DNA of 64,000 nt, taken from CALELF01 sp045617925. GTDB taxonomy: Bacteria > Synergistota > Synergistia > Synergistales > Synergistaceae. The DNA lies in NCBI GenBank assembly GCA_045617925.1, contig JAZLJR010000053.1, positions 1 to 64,000 of the forward strand, read 5' to 3'. Shown here piece by piece: positions 25,891 through 34,616 of the stretch (the first letter of the stretch is position 1; each line of letters opens with the position of its first letter). Under the pieces are notes generated by a model. It saw only the letters and a program-made list of their open reading frames with translations, was not told where the DNA came from and did no database searches. The position numbers and the translations under genes are program-made.

Positions 25891-27995
25891 TATTTATTCC
25901 TCTCTTTTAATATGTTATAGACGAGATACCCTAGAATTATTGCAGATAGCGTTACCCCTAATGGATTTGTCCTTGCCCCTGAATAGAACTTCCCAAGTTG
26001 GAAAATGATAAAGGAAGCACAGTAAGCAAAAATACATTGATATAAGATAGCAAAAATTGTCCATTTCCAACTGCACATTTCTTTTTTTATTGCTGCCATT
26101 GCTGCAATGCATGGAGCACAAAGTAAATTAAAAATAAGGAAAGAATATCCTGCAAGCATGGTCATTCCTTTTATATCAAGCACACCAAAAACAGCAACAA
26201 TTTCTTCCTTTGCAAGCAGTCCCATTATTGTTGCGGTAACAGCTTGTATATTTCCAAAGCCTAGTGGCTTAAAGATGAAAACAAAACATGAAGCAAGATG
26301 CCCCAAGAGACTTTTTTCCAGATTCAGACTTGGTGTGTATGAGACCCCATTAGCACCATATGAAAAACTTGCTCCAATCCAAATTATGATAGATGAGATT
26401 AAAATAACACTTCCAGCTTTTTTGATGTAAGACCATGTTCTATCTGAAACTGTCCGCCAAAGATTTGATAAATGTGGCAAGTGGTAATCTGGAAGCTCCA
26501 TAACAAATGGTGCTACATCACCAGAAAAATTTTTTAAATTTTTTAATATCAATCCAGTAATTACAATTGCCAGCATTCCTGCAAAATAGGCAGAAAGTGC
26601 TACCAAAGCTGAGCCCCCAAATAGGGCAGATGAAATTAAAGCTATCATTGGCAGTTTTGCACCACAGGGGATAAAAGTTGTTGTAATTATGGTTAAGCGT
26701 CTGTTATTCATATTTTCTATTGTTCTGCTTGCCATAATTCCAGGAACTCCACAGCCAGAAGCAACAAGAAACGAAATAAAGGACTTGCCAGACAAACCAA
26801 ATTTTCTAAAAATTTTGTCTAAAATAAAGGCAATGCGAGACATATAACCACAATCTTCCAAGAATGTAATGCAGACAAAGAGTGCAAACATTTGTGGCAA
26901 GAAGCTAAGCACTGTTCCACAGCCTGCTAAAATTCCATGTATCACTAGCGAGGATAGTGGAGCAGAGACGTTATACTTTGTAAACAAGTTAGATAATAGA
27001 ACAGGAAGCCCTTGCACCCAATAACTGCCAAGATACCATCCTTTGCCAAGCAAGGCGCTGTCAATCCACTCCGTTGTCCATTTTCCAACAACAGAGATGG
27101 AAATATAGTAAACAAGAAACATTATAGCAGCAAAAATTGGCAAGGCGAAGAAACGGTTAGTGAGGAACTTATCTATTTTATTTGAAACTGTCAAATCGTA
27201 GTAATCGGATCTCTGATATGCACCTTGCTTAATTTGCTCTATAAATTGATATCTTTCGTTTGCAATAATACCCTCGGATGAGTCATCTAACTCTTTTTCG
27301 GCTTCTCTAATATATTCTTCTATTGAATTTAGAGCATCGTTATTTATGTTGAGTTTTTCAAAAACATAGCTGTCTCGTTCAAAAATTTTAATAGAATACC
27401 ATCTTTGTATATCATGAGGAACATTTTTCAAGACAGCCTCTTCTATGTGAGCAAGAGTGTGCTCAACAATTCCACAGAAGGGATGCATATTTATAGCTTG
27501 TCTTGATTCGTGCGTTGCAAGGATAGCTGCATCTGCTACTTCATTAATGCCTTCGCCAATGAGAGCAGAAATAGGAATAACTTTACAGCCTAATCGCTCT
27601 GAAAAAAGTTCAAGGTCAATTTTATCACCACGCTGACGCACAACATCTATCATATTGACAGCAATTACCACAGGAATACCAAGTTCTAATAGTTGGGTTG
27701 TTAAATATAAATTGCGTTCCAGATTGGTGCCATCAACAATATTCAAAATTACATCTGGATGTTCATCAATTAAAAAATTTCTTGCTATGATTTCTTCCGG
27801 AGAGTAAGGGGAAAGTGAGTAAATGCCTGGCAAATCTGTTATTGTAATGTTGTCCTTGTTACGGAGTTTGCCTTCTATTTTTTCTACTGTGACACCTGGC
27901 CAGTTCCCCACATATTGGTTTTCGCCAGTAAGAAAATTAAATAAGGTAGTTTTGCCTGAATTTGGATTACCTACAAGAGCAATTTGTAATGCCAT
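25890..27995 (-). CDS. feoB: Ferrous iron transport protein B
   Basis: FeoB is the GTP-dependent Fe(II) importer of the inner membrane, 701 residues. The N-terminal G domain has G1 GNPNSGKTT, the WPGVTVEK switch, DLPGIYSLSPYSPEE and the base-specificity motif NMID. A helical GDI-like region follows, then two Gate domains and transmembrane helices (LVASGCGVPGIMASR, FIPCGAKLPMIAL). The second gate includes LCAPCIAAMAA. It lies 38 bases after feoA; the operon is feoA-feoB-FeoB-associated peptide. Confidence 0.97.
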   Translation of the reverse strand: MALQIALVGNPNSGKTTLFNFLTGENQYVGNWPGVTVEKIEGKLRNKDNITITDLPGIYSLSPYSPEEIIARNFLIDEHPDVILNIVDGTNLERNLYLTTQLLELGIPVVIAVNMIDVVRQRGDKIDLELFSERLGCKVIPISALIGEGINEVADAAILATHESRQAINMHPFCGIVEHTLAHIEEAVLKNVPHDIQRWYSIKIFERDSYVFEKLNINNDALNSIEEYIREAEKELDDSSEGIIANERYQFIEQIKQGAYQRSDYYDLTVSNKIDKFLTNRFFALPIFAAIMFLVYYISISVVGKWTTEWIDSALLGKGWYLGSYWVQGLPVLLSNLFTKYNVSAPLSSLVIHGILAGCGTVLSFLPQMFALFVCITFLEDCGYMSRIAFILDKIFRKFGLSGKSFISFLVASGCGVPGIMASRTIENMNNRRLTIITTTFIPCGAKLPMIALISSALFGGSALVALSAYFAGMLAIVITGLILKNLKNFSGDVAPFVMELPDYHLPHLSNLWRTVSDRTWSYIKKAGSVILISSIIIWIGASFSYGANGVSYTPSLNLEKSLLGHLASCFVFIFKPLGFGNIQAVTATIMGLLAKEEIVAVFGVLDIKGMTMLAGYSFLIFNLLCAPCIAAMAAIKKEMCSWKWTIFAILYQCIFAYCASFIIFQLGKFYSGARTNPLGVTLSAIILGYLVYNILKERNK

Positions 27996-28033
27996 TTTTT
28001 TTCTCCTTAAATTTTCTGTTAGTGATTGCTAAG

Positions 28034-28270
28034 TTAATGGAAGCAAACTTCTGTTTCAATTAAACTTGCGTTTTCATGCCTCAAAGTCAATTCATATCCA
28101 CGTAATGTTAGTTGCATCGGATCTCCTAGTGGTGCTAATTTTCTTACGGTAATGCACACGCCTTTTGTAATCCCCATATCCATAATGCGTCTTCGTAAGG
28201 CACCTTGCCCAAGTATTTTCTTTACTCGGACAGTTTGACCTACCTTAGCATCTGCTAATGTTGATATCAA
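28034..28270 (-). CDS. feoA: Ferrous iron transport protein A
   Basis: FeoA is a small SH3-like cytoplasmic partner of FeoB. The protein shows VGQTVRVKKILGQGALRRRIMD (in part) followed by MGITKGV, RKLAPLGDP and LRGYELTLRHENA, the FeoA fold. I prefer the TTG at 28270 because AGGTGG sits five bases upstream, giving 78 residues; the GTG at 28279 would lie within that ribosome site. A good promoter lies at 28306. Confidence 0.93.
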   Translation of the reverse strand: MISTLADAKVGQTVRVKKILGQGALRRRIMDMGITKGVCITVRKLAPLGDPMQLTLRGYELTLRHENASLIETEVCFH

Positions 28271-28305
28271 GTTAACCACCTACTTCAGTCAAATAATACA
28301 TACAA

Positions 28306-28333
28306 ATTTTATCTATATACCAATCTTTGTCAA
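28306..28333 (-). promoter_or_regulatory. Promoter of the feoAB operon
   Basis: Minus-strand TTGACA (28333-28328) and TAAAAT (28311-28306) are 16 bases apart, about 35 bases before feoA. I could not see a clear Fur, DtxR or other iron-regulator box over it. Confidence 0.75.
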
Positions 28334-28394
28334 GAAATAAAAGTGTATTGAATATAGCATAATAAATTTTGATAGCGTTATGTGAATTTTTGAC

Positions 28395-28425
28395 AAAAAA
28401 AAAGCAAGTGCCTAAAAACACTTGC
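28395..28425 (-). terminator. Intrinsic terminator of the four-tRNA cluster
   Basis: Minus-strand GCAAGTG / CACTTGC with an eight-base loop is followed by a T9 run. It lies about 25 bases after tRNA-Val. Confidence 0.85.
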
Positions 28426-28447
28426 GACTGTGAATAAATGTATTATA

Positions 28448-28522
28448 TGGTGGGCGGTATTGGGTTTGAACCAACGACTTCCACCGTGTGAAGGTGACAC
28501 TCTACCGCTGAGTTAACCGCCC
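28448..28522 (-). tRNA. tRNA-Val (anticodon CAC)
   Basis: Acceptor GGGCGGT pairs with ACCGCCC, discriminator A, encoded CCA. The anticodon loop TTCACAC gives CAC (reads GTG). It is the last of four tRNAs on this strand. Confidence 0.95.
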
Positions 28523-28546
28523 ACGCCCGATAAAATACAAAAAAAA

Positions 28547-28622
28547 TGGTGGATCGTACAGGAATCGAACCTGTAACCCCCTGATTAAGAGTCAGATGCT
28601 CTGCCAATTGAGCTAACGATCC
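28547..28622 (-). tRNA. tRNA-Lys (anticodon CTT)
   Basis: Acceptor GGATCGT pairs with ACGATCC, discriminator A, encoded CCA. The anticodon loop CTCTTAA gives CTT (reads AAG). It lies between tRNA-His and tRNA-Val. Confidence 0.95.
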
Positions 28623-28636
28623 ACAAAATTTAAATA

Positions 28637-28713
28637 TGGGGAGGATGAAGGGATTTGAACCCTCGACAACCGGAACCACAATCCGGGGCTCTGCCAACTG
28701 AGCTACATCCTCC
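28637..28713 (-). tRNA. tRNA-His (anticodon GTG)
   Basis: The anticodon arm CCGGA/TCCGG encloses TTGTGGT, giving GTG. The extra 5' G (position -1) at 28713 pairs with C73, the hallmark of tRNA-His; the acceptor is GAGGATG/CATCCTC and CCA is encoded. Confidence 0.96.
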
Positions 28714-28731
28714 ATCTTCTTCATATATGTA

Positions 28732-28808
<77 letters not shown>

Positions 28809-28833
28809 TCCAGCCGTGCCAAGCACGCTATGC

Positions 28834-28861
28834 ATTATACACTTAAATTTTTGTTTGTCAA
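28834..28861 (-). promoter_or_regulatory. Promoter of the tRNA-Arg-His-Lys-Val cluster
   Basis: Minus-strand consensus TTGACA (28861-28856) and TATAAT (28839-28834) are 16 bases apart. The promoter lies inside the last codons of thiM, whose stop overlaps the -10 box. Confidence 0.88.
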
Positions 28862-29689
28862 TACCTTGTTTTCTAAAATTTGGCTTTCTGTAATTTTATT
28901 GATTGAATTGAGAAAGTTTGCGACAAAATCCCCGATTCCTTGAGATGCTTTAAAAGAAAGCCCACCGGCTATTTTATACAGAATTGAAGCTGAAATAGTA
29001 GCATAGAGTGGGGAAGTGACGGTTAAAAACGAAGCTATTGCACCTCCCAATGAGCACCCCATGCCAGTAATTTTTTCCATTACGTCTGAGCCACCCTGCA
29101 AATAAAAAGCATCCTGTCCGTCAGTTATGAAATCTACTTCACCAGAAACAGCCACAATGCCCTTTGTGTATTGTGCCAATAAAACCGCAGAATTTTCTGC
29201 CTCTTGAGTGGAATTTATTGCTTCTGTTCCTCTTGCTCTTTGAGTTTTATTGCTAGTTTTTCTCCATAAATTAGCAAGAGTTATAATTTCACTTGCATTG
29301 CCTCTTATTACTGATGGGAAAGCTTTTGTTTCTTGCATTTGATTAAATAATTTGTTTCGTAGCTCGCCATAACCTACTGCAACAGGATCTAACACCCACG
29401 GAAGTTTTTTATCTTTTAATGCAACAAGCATTGCAGGAATAGTTTGCTCATATATCGGAATTACTGTGCCAAGGTTTATATAAGCAGAATTTGCAATGGA
29501 AACAAACTCTGTTGCTTCATCTGGCATATAAAACATAATTGGCGAAGCACCAAGAGCGAGCTCAACATTTGCCACCAGATTTTGGCTAACTGTATTTGTA
29601 ATATTAGCAACTAAATTTTTGCTTGACTTTAAGGATGTGAGAGCTTCTATAATCTTTAATTCAATAGATTCTTTTATTTTACTAGACAT
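28835..29689 (-). CDS. thiM: Hydroxyethylthiazole kinase
   Basis: ThiM phosphorylates 4-methyl-5-(hydroxyethyl)thiazole, a salvage step to thiamine. The 284-residue protein has NITNTVSQNLVANVELALGA (in place of the usual ITN..V.N..AN..LA.GASP), VLDPVAVGYG, the RGNASEI motif, RGTEAINS, AVSGEVDFITDG and the glycine-rich active site ITGMGCSLGGAIASF. It overlaps the ygiQ end by 16 bases, with GGAG ten bases upstream. No other thi gene lies in the window, so it looks like a salvage gene carried with ygiQ. Confidence 0.93.
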   Translation of the reverse strand: MSSKIKESIELKIIEALTSLKSSKNLVANITNTVSQNLVANVELALGASPIMFYMPDEATEFVSIANSAYINLGTVIPIYEQTIPAMLVALKDKKLPWVLDPVAVGYGELRNKLFNQMQETKAFPSVIRGNASEIITLANLWRKTSNKTQRARGTEAINSTQEAENSAVLLAQYTKGIVAVSGEVDFITDGQDAFYLQGGSDVMEKITGMGCSLGGAIASFLTVTSPLYATISASILYKIAGGLSFKASQGIGDFVANFLNSINKITESQILENKVLTNKNLSV

Positions 29690-31476
29690 TTTTTGCCAAC
29701 TCCAATAAGGTCATATCTTTTGGCTTTTATTAGCGTTTTTTTCACAAGTTCTTTATTTTCTGGAATAAAATATTGCAAAAGAGCACGTTGCATTTTTCTT
29801 TCTTCCATGGATTTAGCTACATAAATTTTTTCATTTGTGAAGGGATTAATTTCTGTGTAATACATACATGTTGCGGCACTACCAGGAGTTGGGGTAAAAT
29901 CTTGAACCTGCTCTGGACGTAGTCCAGTATCGCGGATAAATTCTGCCAATTCAATGGCATCTTCAAGAGTAGCACCTGGATGCGATGAAATAAAATAAGG
30001 CACTAAAAATTGTTTTTTGCCGAGCTTATTGTTAATATTTTTATACGCCATTATAAATTTTTCAAAAATTTCTTTTTTTGGTTTTCTCATCAAGTTTAGA
30101 ACCTTTAAGGATATATGTTCTGGTGCAATTTTCAACTGTCCAGATATATTGTTTTTGCAAATATATTCCAAGAATTTTGAGTTATTTTCAGCTAATATGT
30201 AATCGTAACGTAGGCCGGAGCGGATAAATATTTTTTTTATTCCCTCTATTTTTTTTGCTTTTTCCAGCAGAGAAATATAATGTTTGTGACTAGTGTCAAG
30301 ATTTTCACAAGGAGTAGGGAACAGGCAGGATTTGTCACGGCATGTGCTAAATTTTACACACTTCTCGCATTGTGCGTGGGTAAAATCAGCGGTTGGTCCA
30401 CCTAAGTCAGAAATATATCCCTTAAAATCTACATCGTATGTTAAAGCTTCAATTTCTTTTAGGACGCTTTCATCGCTCCGAGCTTGTATAATTCGTCCCT
30501 GGTGATTTGCTATGGCACAGAATGCACATTCGCCAAAGCAACCTCTATGTTGTGTTACACTAAACTTTACTTCAGAGAGAGCAGGAACTCCTCCAAGTTT
30601 ATCATAATCGGGATGCCATTGCCTTGTATAGGGCAATGCGTAAACTTTGTCCATTTCAATTTGCGTAAGAGGTCTTGCAGGTTTGTTTTGCACAACAAAC
30701 CAAGCTCCTTGGTCTTGTGCAATTTTTTTGCCATTATATGAATCGTTCTCTTTATATGCCAAGGCGAAAGCTTCTGCATATTTTTTTTTGTCACTAGAGA
30801 CTTCGGAAAAACTAGGCAAAAGAACACAATTTAAATCATTAACATTATGTGTCTTGTAACATGTGCCACTAATGTCTGTCATATCTTTAATATTTTCGCC
30901 AGCGTCGAGTTGGGCAAGAATTTCTTTTGTTGCTAACTCTCCCATGCCGTAAACTAGTAAATCTGCCCGTGAATCCACCAAAATGCTGCGACGCACCTTG
31001 TTGCTCCAGTAATCATAATGCGCAAGACGACGCAAGCTTGCTTCAATTCCGCCGATTATGAGCGGAATATCGCCAAAATTTTCTCTTACCTTGTTGCAAT
31101 AAACCATTGTTGCTCTGTCTGGTCTTTTGCCTGCAATACCACCTGGAGTGTAGTTGTCATTTCGTCTTTTTTTCTTGTTCGCTGTGTAGTGATTTACCAT
31201 ACTGTCCATATTGCCGGCGGAAAGCATAACGCATAGCCTAGGACGCCCCAATTTTAGAAAATCATCATTGTTATGCCAATCAGGTTGGGCAATTATTCCA
31301 ACAGAAAAGCCGAGTGACTCAACAAGCCGTGCAATAATTGCGTGACCAAAACTAGGGTGGTCAACATAAGCGTCTCCTGTGATAATAAGGACATCTAGCT
31401 GTTCTATCCCTCTTTGCTTTAGGTCTTCTTGTGTAGTAGGTAAAAATAGTCGTCTATTTTTATTTTCTTTTTGCAT
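29674..31476 (-). CDS. YgiQ family radical SAM protein
   Basis: A 600-residue radical SAM protein of the YgiQ family (often annotated UPF0313); its reaction is not known. The cluster motif is in HRGCFGECAFCAIANHQGR. LDVLIITGDAYVDHPSFG opens the protein, a typical B12-binding-like N-terminal region, and YISDLGGPTADF, IRSGLRYDY, LKIAPEHIS and DFTPTPGSAATCMYYT are hallmark segments. A Cys-rich insert (CEKCVKFSTCRDKSCLFP) is standard for the family. It is divergent from the gene at 31523. Confidence 0.92.
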   Translation of the reverse strand: MQKENKNRRLFLPTTQEDLKQRGIEQLDVLIITGDAYVDHPSFGHAIIARLVESLGFSVGIIAQPDWHNNDDFLKLGRPRLCVMLSAGNMDSMVNHYTANKKKRRNDNYTPGGIAGKRPDRATMVYCNKVRENFGDIPLIIGGIEASLRRLAHYDYWSNKVRRSILVDSRADLLVYGMGELATKEILAQLDAGENIKDMTDISGTCYKTHNVNDLNCVLLPSFSEVSSDKKKYAEAFALAYKENDSYNGKKIAQDQGAWFVVQNKPARPLTQIEMDKVYALPYTRQWHPDYDKLGGVPALSEVKFSVTQHRGCFGECAFCAIANHQGRIIQARSDESVLKEIEALTYDVDFKGYISDLGGPTADFTHAQCEKCVKFSTCRDKSCLFPTPCENLDTSHKHYISLLEKAKKIEGIKKIFIRSGLRYDYILAENNSKFLEYICKNNISGQLKIAPEHISLKVLNLMRKPKKEIFEKFIMAYKNINNKLGKKQFLVPYFISSHPGATLEDAIELAEFIRDTGLRPEQVQDFTPTPGSAATCMYYTEINPFTNEKIYVAKSMEERKMQRALLQYFIPENKELVKKTLIKAKRYDLIGVGKKCLVK

Positions 31477-31505
31477 ATATATTCAGTTCTTTTCTTCTAA
31501 ATTTG

Positions 31506-31520
31506 TGGTATATTATACCA
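31506..31520. promoter_or_regulatory. Palindromic shared -10 region between divergent genes
   Basis: TGGTATA-T-TATACCA is a perfect 15-base palindrome in the 46-base gap between ygiQ (minus) and the gene at 31523 (plus). It supplies a TATAAT on the minus strand (31517-31512) and TATTAT on the plus strand (31511-31516). The plus-strand transcript would start at or next to the ATG. Confidence 0.5.
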
Positions 31521-31522
31521 TT

Positions 31523-32215
31523 ATGATTGAGCAAATAAAGGTATGTAATGAAATTTTCTATATTAAAAGAATTGCTAGCAGGACTCGATGTGCAGCTCTC
31601 ATTGGAGATGATGGAGAATTTTTGTTGCATGTTCCGGCTTTTATGACAGATAAAGAAATAAAACAGAACGCTGAAAGGTTTATTCCAAACTTTATTGATG
31701 ATTTGAAAAAAAGTAGAGCAGAAATAATTTCACGGTTTCATTCTTACAAAAATGGTGACGAATTTCTTTGCTATGGAGAAGTGTTGAAATTAAAAATTGA
31801 TGATACTGTCAAAGAGATTAAGCGAGAAGGACAATTTTTGAGGTCACCAAGGATAAACGGCAGAGATGAAGCAAATGCATTTTTTTTCAAGTTTTATGCA
31901 GGTCAGCTCTATGATTTGTTACAGCAACGTCTAAACTACTGGTGCAAGAAAACGCATCTTTGTCCGAATGCCGTATCTATCAAAGATGTTAAAACACGGT
32001 GGGGGAGTTGTTCACGCAACAGAAACATTACGTTTAATGTAAAAATGGCACTTCTTCCGCAACATCTTTTTGATTATGTAATAGTTCACGAATTGTGTCA
32101 TATAAAAGAGATGAATCATTCAGTTGCATTTTGGCAACTTGTCAAAAAATTTATACCTAACGCAGAAGAATATAGAAAAGAGTTAAGACGAGATGAAAAA
32201 AAATACACTTGGTAA
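31523..32215 (+). CDS. YgjP-like metal-dependent hydrolase (DUF45, M48-like)
   Basis: The 230-residue protein belongs to the YgjP/DUF45 family of zinc metallohydrolases; a substrate is not settled for most members. The zinc motif HELCHIKEMNHS, with Glu as the likely base, and the preceding TRWGSCSRNRNITFN are diagnostic. The N-terminal part is the usual beta-rich YgjP region. The ATG at 31523 has no Shine-Dalgarno sequence and sits about seven bases after a -10 box, so a leaderless message is possible. It overlaps the next gene by 23 bases. Confidence 0.88.
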   Translation: MIEQIKVCNEIFYIKRIASRTRCAALIGDDGEFLLHVPAFMTDKEIKQNAERFIPNFIDDLKKSRAEIISRFHSYKNGDEFLCYGEVLKLKIDDTVKEIKREGQFLRSPRINGRDEANAFFFKFYAGQLYDLLQQRLNYWCKKTHLCPNAVSIKDVKTRWGSCSRNRNITFNVKMALLPQHLFDYVIVHELCHIKEMNHSVAFWQLVKKFIPNAEEYRKELRRDEKKYTW

Positions 32216-33080
32216 CAGATGTTTAAATTTTCCAGACAATTTTTTGCTATATCTAGGCACTTCCGGTGGTCGTTTTTCCATGATAAAACAACTTCGCGCC
32301 ACTGGTGGTATGTGGTTTCGTTATGCTGGGTTAAATTTACTTATTGACCCGGGTCCTGGTTGTCTTGTCAAAATTTGCGAATCTTCTTTACCGTGTAAAA
32401 ACGACGAGCATGCCGTTGTGGAAGATATTGATGGTATCATCTTAACACATAGGCATATTGACCACACGGGTGATGTGAATGTTATCATTGAGGGACTTAC
32501 ACATGGCGGACGCAATAAGCGTGGTTTTCTCCTGACGCCGCCCGATTGTGTTTATGGTGATGATTGTGTTGTGCTGCATTATGAGCAGGGACATTTGGAA
32601 AAAATCATTACAGCAACGGACGGTGAAATGCTATATTTGCCTAACGGAATTTCAGTCTATCCTGTAAAGCATATTCATAATGGTGTTGAGCCCTTGGGCT
32701 ATATATTCAGATGTGATGGTTACCCGTCAGTTGGTTTTATATCTGATACAAAATACCTTCCTAAATATGGTGAAACCTACAAGGGGCTTGATGTTTTGTC
32801 AATAAATTCCACCTTTGCAATGCCACGAGAGACAAGTGAACATCTCTCATATCCCGAATCTGTAAAAATAATTGAAGTTGCACAACCAAAACTTGCTATA
32901 TTGACACACCTATGTGCACATTTTTTCTGGGATGAATACAAAAATTTATTAAATACGACAAAGATAAATAATACAAAACTTGTTATGGCAAGTGACGGAA
33001 TGGTTGTTGATTTAAGCTCAAGAAAATTTTGGCGAAATTTCACAAAGTCTAAATTTAGCAAGTCTGAGGAGAAAAAATAA
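32193..33080 (+). CDS. MBL-fold metallo-hydrolase
   Basis: A metallo-beta-lactamase-fold hydrolase of 295 residues with the metal motif LTHRHIDHTGDVN and later metal ligands in VKHIHNGVEP, FISDTKYLP and LTHLCAHFFW. It resembles RNase Z/phosphodiesterase-like MBL proteins (LGTSGGRF near the start), but I cannot give the substrate. It is coupled to the YgjP-like gene by overlap and to cysK by immediate adjacency. Confidence 0.85.
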   Translation: MKKNTLGNRCLNFPDNFLLYLGTSGGRFSMIKQLRATGGMWFRYAGLNLLIDPGPGCLVKICESSLPCKNDEHAVVEDIDGIILTHRHIDHTGDVNVIIEGLTHGGRNKRGFLLTPPDCVYGDDCVVLHYEQGHLEKIITATDGEMLYLPNGISVYPVKHIHNGVEPLGYIFRCDGYPSVGFISDTKYLPKYGETYKGLDVLSINSTFAMPRETSEHLSYPESVKIIEVAQPKLAILTHLCAHFFWDEYKNLLNTTKINNTKLVMASDGMVVDLSSRKFWRNFTKSKFSKSEEKK

Positions 33081-33995
33081 ATGAAAAAGATTAGCGAACT
33101 ATCTATTATTAAACTTATAGGAAACACACCTTTATACAAATTAAATTTAGTAACTGGTGGTGCACCGATTTACATAAAGCTTGAGGGGAATAATCCCGGA
33201 GGCTCAATAAAAGACAGAGCAGCTTTTGGAATGTTAAAGCGTGCAGAAGATATAGGCTTGCTTAATGAAGATACTATAATTGTTGAGCCAACCAGTGGCA
33301 ACACCGGAATAGGATTGGCACTCTTGGGAAGTGCACTAGGACTAAAAGTTATATTGACTATGCCAGAGTCTATGTCACTGGAAAGAAGAAAGGTGCTTGC
33401 AGCCTTTGGTGCGGAATTGATTTTAACTCCTGCCAATAAAGGAATGGCTGGTGCGGTGGAAGCAGCAAATGAAATTTTGAAAGAAAATCAAAACGCAATT
33501 ATGCTTGATCAATTTTCAAACGAAGGCAATCCACAAATTCACGAAACAACAACTGCAGTTGAAATACTGGAGCAAATTGGAAATCCGGACAAAATTGGTG
33601 CGTTTGTTTGCTCCTTTGGAACGGGGGGAACAGTGTCTGGTATAGGAAGAGCAATAAAAAGAAAAAATAACTCTTCCAAAATTGTGGCAGTTGAACCGGC
33701 ATCCAGTCCGCTAATTACAGAGGGGAAAGCAGGAGCACACAAAATTCAAGGCATTGGAGCTAATTTCATTCCAAAGTGCCTTGACAAAAATGTGATTGAT
33801 GAATTTGTAACTGTAACCGATGATGAAGCAATAGAAATGACTAAATATTTATCAAGAAAAGAGGGAATATTTAGTGGTATTTCTACCGGTGCAAATGTTG
33901 TAGCAGCAATGAAAATTGCAAAAAATTTTTCCCCTGACAAGGTTGTAATTACAATACAACCCGACAGGGGAGACAAATATCTTTCTGTATTTTAA
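33081..33995 (+). CDS. cysK: Cysteine synthase (O-acetylserine sulfhydrylase)
   Basis: A PLP enzyme that makes cysteine from O-acetylserine and sulfide. The 304-residue protein has the PLP lysine in GGSIKDRAA, the substrate loop EPTSGNTGIGLA, MPESMSLERRK, and the phosphate-binding SFGTGGTVSGIG. IQPDRGDKYLSVF ends the protein as in CysK. The ATG directly follows the MBL stop codon, with GAGGAG upstream. CysK and CysM are hard to separate by eye. The gap 33996-34070 after it has no clear terminator. Confidence 0.93.
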   Translation: MKKISELSIIKLIGNTPLYKLNLVTGGAPIYIKLEGNNPGGSIKDRAAFGMLKRAEDIGLLNEDTIIVEPTSGNTGIGLALLGSALGLKVILTMPESMSLERRKVLAAFGAELILTPANKGMAGAVEAANEILKENQNAIMLDQFSNEGNPQIHETTTAVEILEQIGNPDKIGAFVCSFGTGGTVSGIGRAIKRKNNSSKIVAVEPASSPLITEGKAGAHKIQGIGANFIPKCLDKNVIDEFVTVTDDEAIEMTKYLSRKEGIFSGISTGANVVAAMKIAKNFSPDKVVITIQPDRGDKYLSVF

Positions 33996-34070
33996 TATAT
34001 ATAGCTAATGATAGCCATTCCCTTTATGTTAGCTTGGTGAAATCAAGTGCTTATAGCTAATATATTTGTG

Positions 34071-34616
34071 TTATAGCAATTTTGAGCAAAATTCTTCATT
34101 GCAGTAAAAATTTTCAAATTTTTCTTTGAACCAGTTTTCTGCTGGGTGATGTCCTAAGCCTAGCAAGGTTGCAAGTTGCAAATGTAGGCACTTTGCCGCT
34201 GTTGGGCAGACTTTTGTGTTAATTCCACCAATTCCTTTTTGCGTTAAGCTTTCTTTCAATTTGTCATCAATTTTATTCCATGTTGAGATATTTTTTTTTG
34301 CCACTTCTGTGCGAAGATTCTTGTATTCTTCGTGTAGAGTGGTAATTTCTTTTTCTTTTTGCTTGAAAATTTCCTCTATTTCCGTTACTCCTGCATCTGA
34401 TTCCAGCTTGCCACATTCTTTTTCTAAATATGGGCAAACTAGCCAAAAAAGTGTGGGGCAGAGGACGCCGTTTTCAAAGATAGGACTTGTCATAACAACT
34501 TGTGGATATCCCCATTTGCAACGATGAGCTACACACAAACTATTTTTTATATTAAATTTTCTTCCCTGCATATTTGCAGTTATTATTTTTTTGTCTAATT
34601 CTTTTAGTTTGTCCAT
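34071..34616 (-). CDS. DUF501 family protein
   Basis: The 181-residue protein resembles the DUF501 family, whose function is not established. A Cys/His-rich core with possible metal ligands is visible (CVAHRCKWGYPQVV, CPTLFWLVCPYLEKECGKLE). A coiled-coil-like middle (about residues 75-115) follows, then VCPTAAKCLHLQLATLLG and HHPAENWF. The ATG at 34616 shares one base with the xer stop (TGATG), so the genes are coupled; a TTG at 34619 is an alternative start. Confidence 0.8.
   Translation of the reverse strand: MDKLKELDKKIITANMQGRKFNIKNSLCVAHRCKWGYPQVVMTSPIFENGVLCPTLFWLVCPYLEKECGKLESDAGVTEIEEIFKQKEKEITTLHEEYKNLRTEVAKKNISTWNKIDDKLKESLTQKGIGGINTKVCPTAAKCLHLQLATLLGLGHHPAENWFKEKFENFYCNEEFCSKLL

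Noticed and set aside
28270..28440. Fur or DtxR-type box upstream of feoA
   Set aside because: Some AT-rich partial matches exist, but none shows the inverted symmetry expected for these regulators.
33996..34070. Terminator between convergent cysK and DUF501
   Set aside because: Only short imperfect repeats of AGCTAA type are present, with no stable stem followed by a T run.
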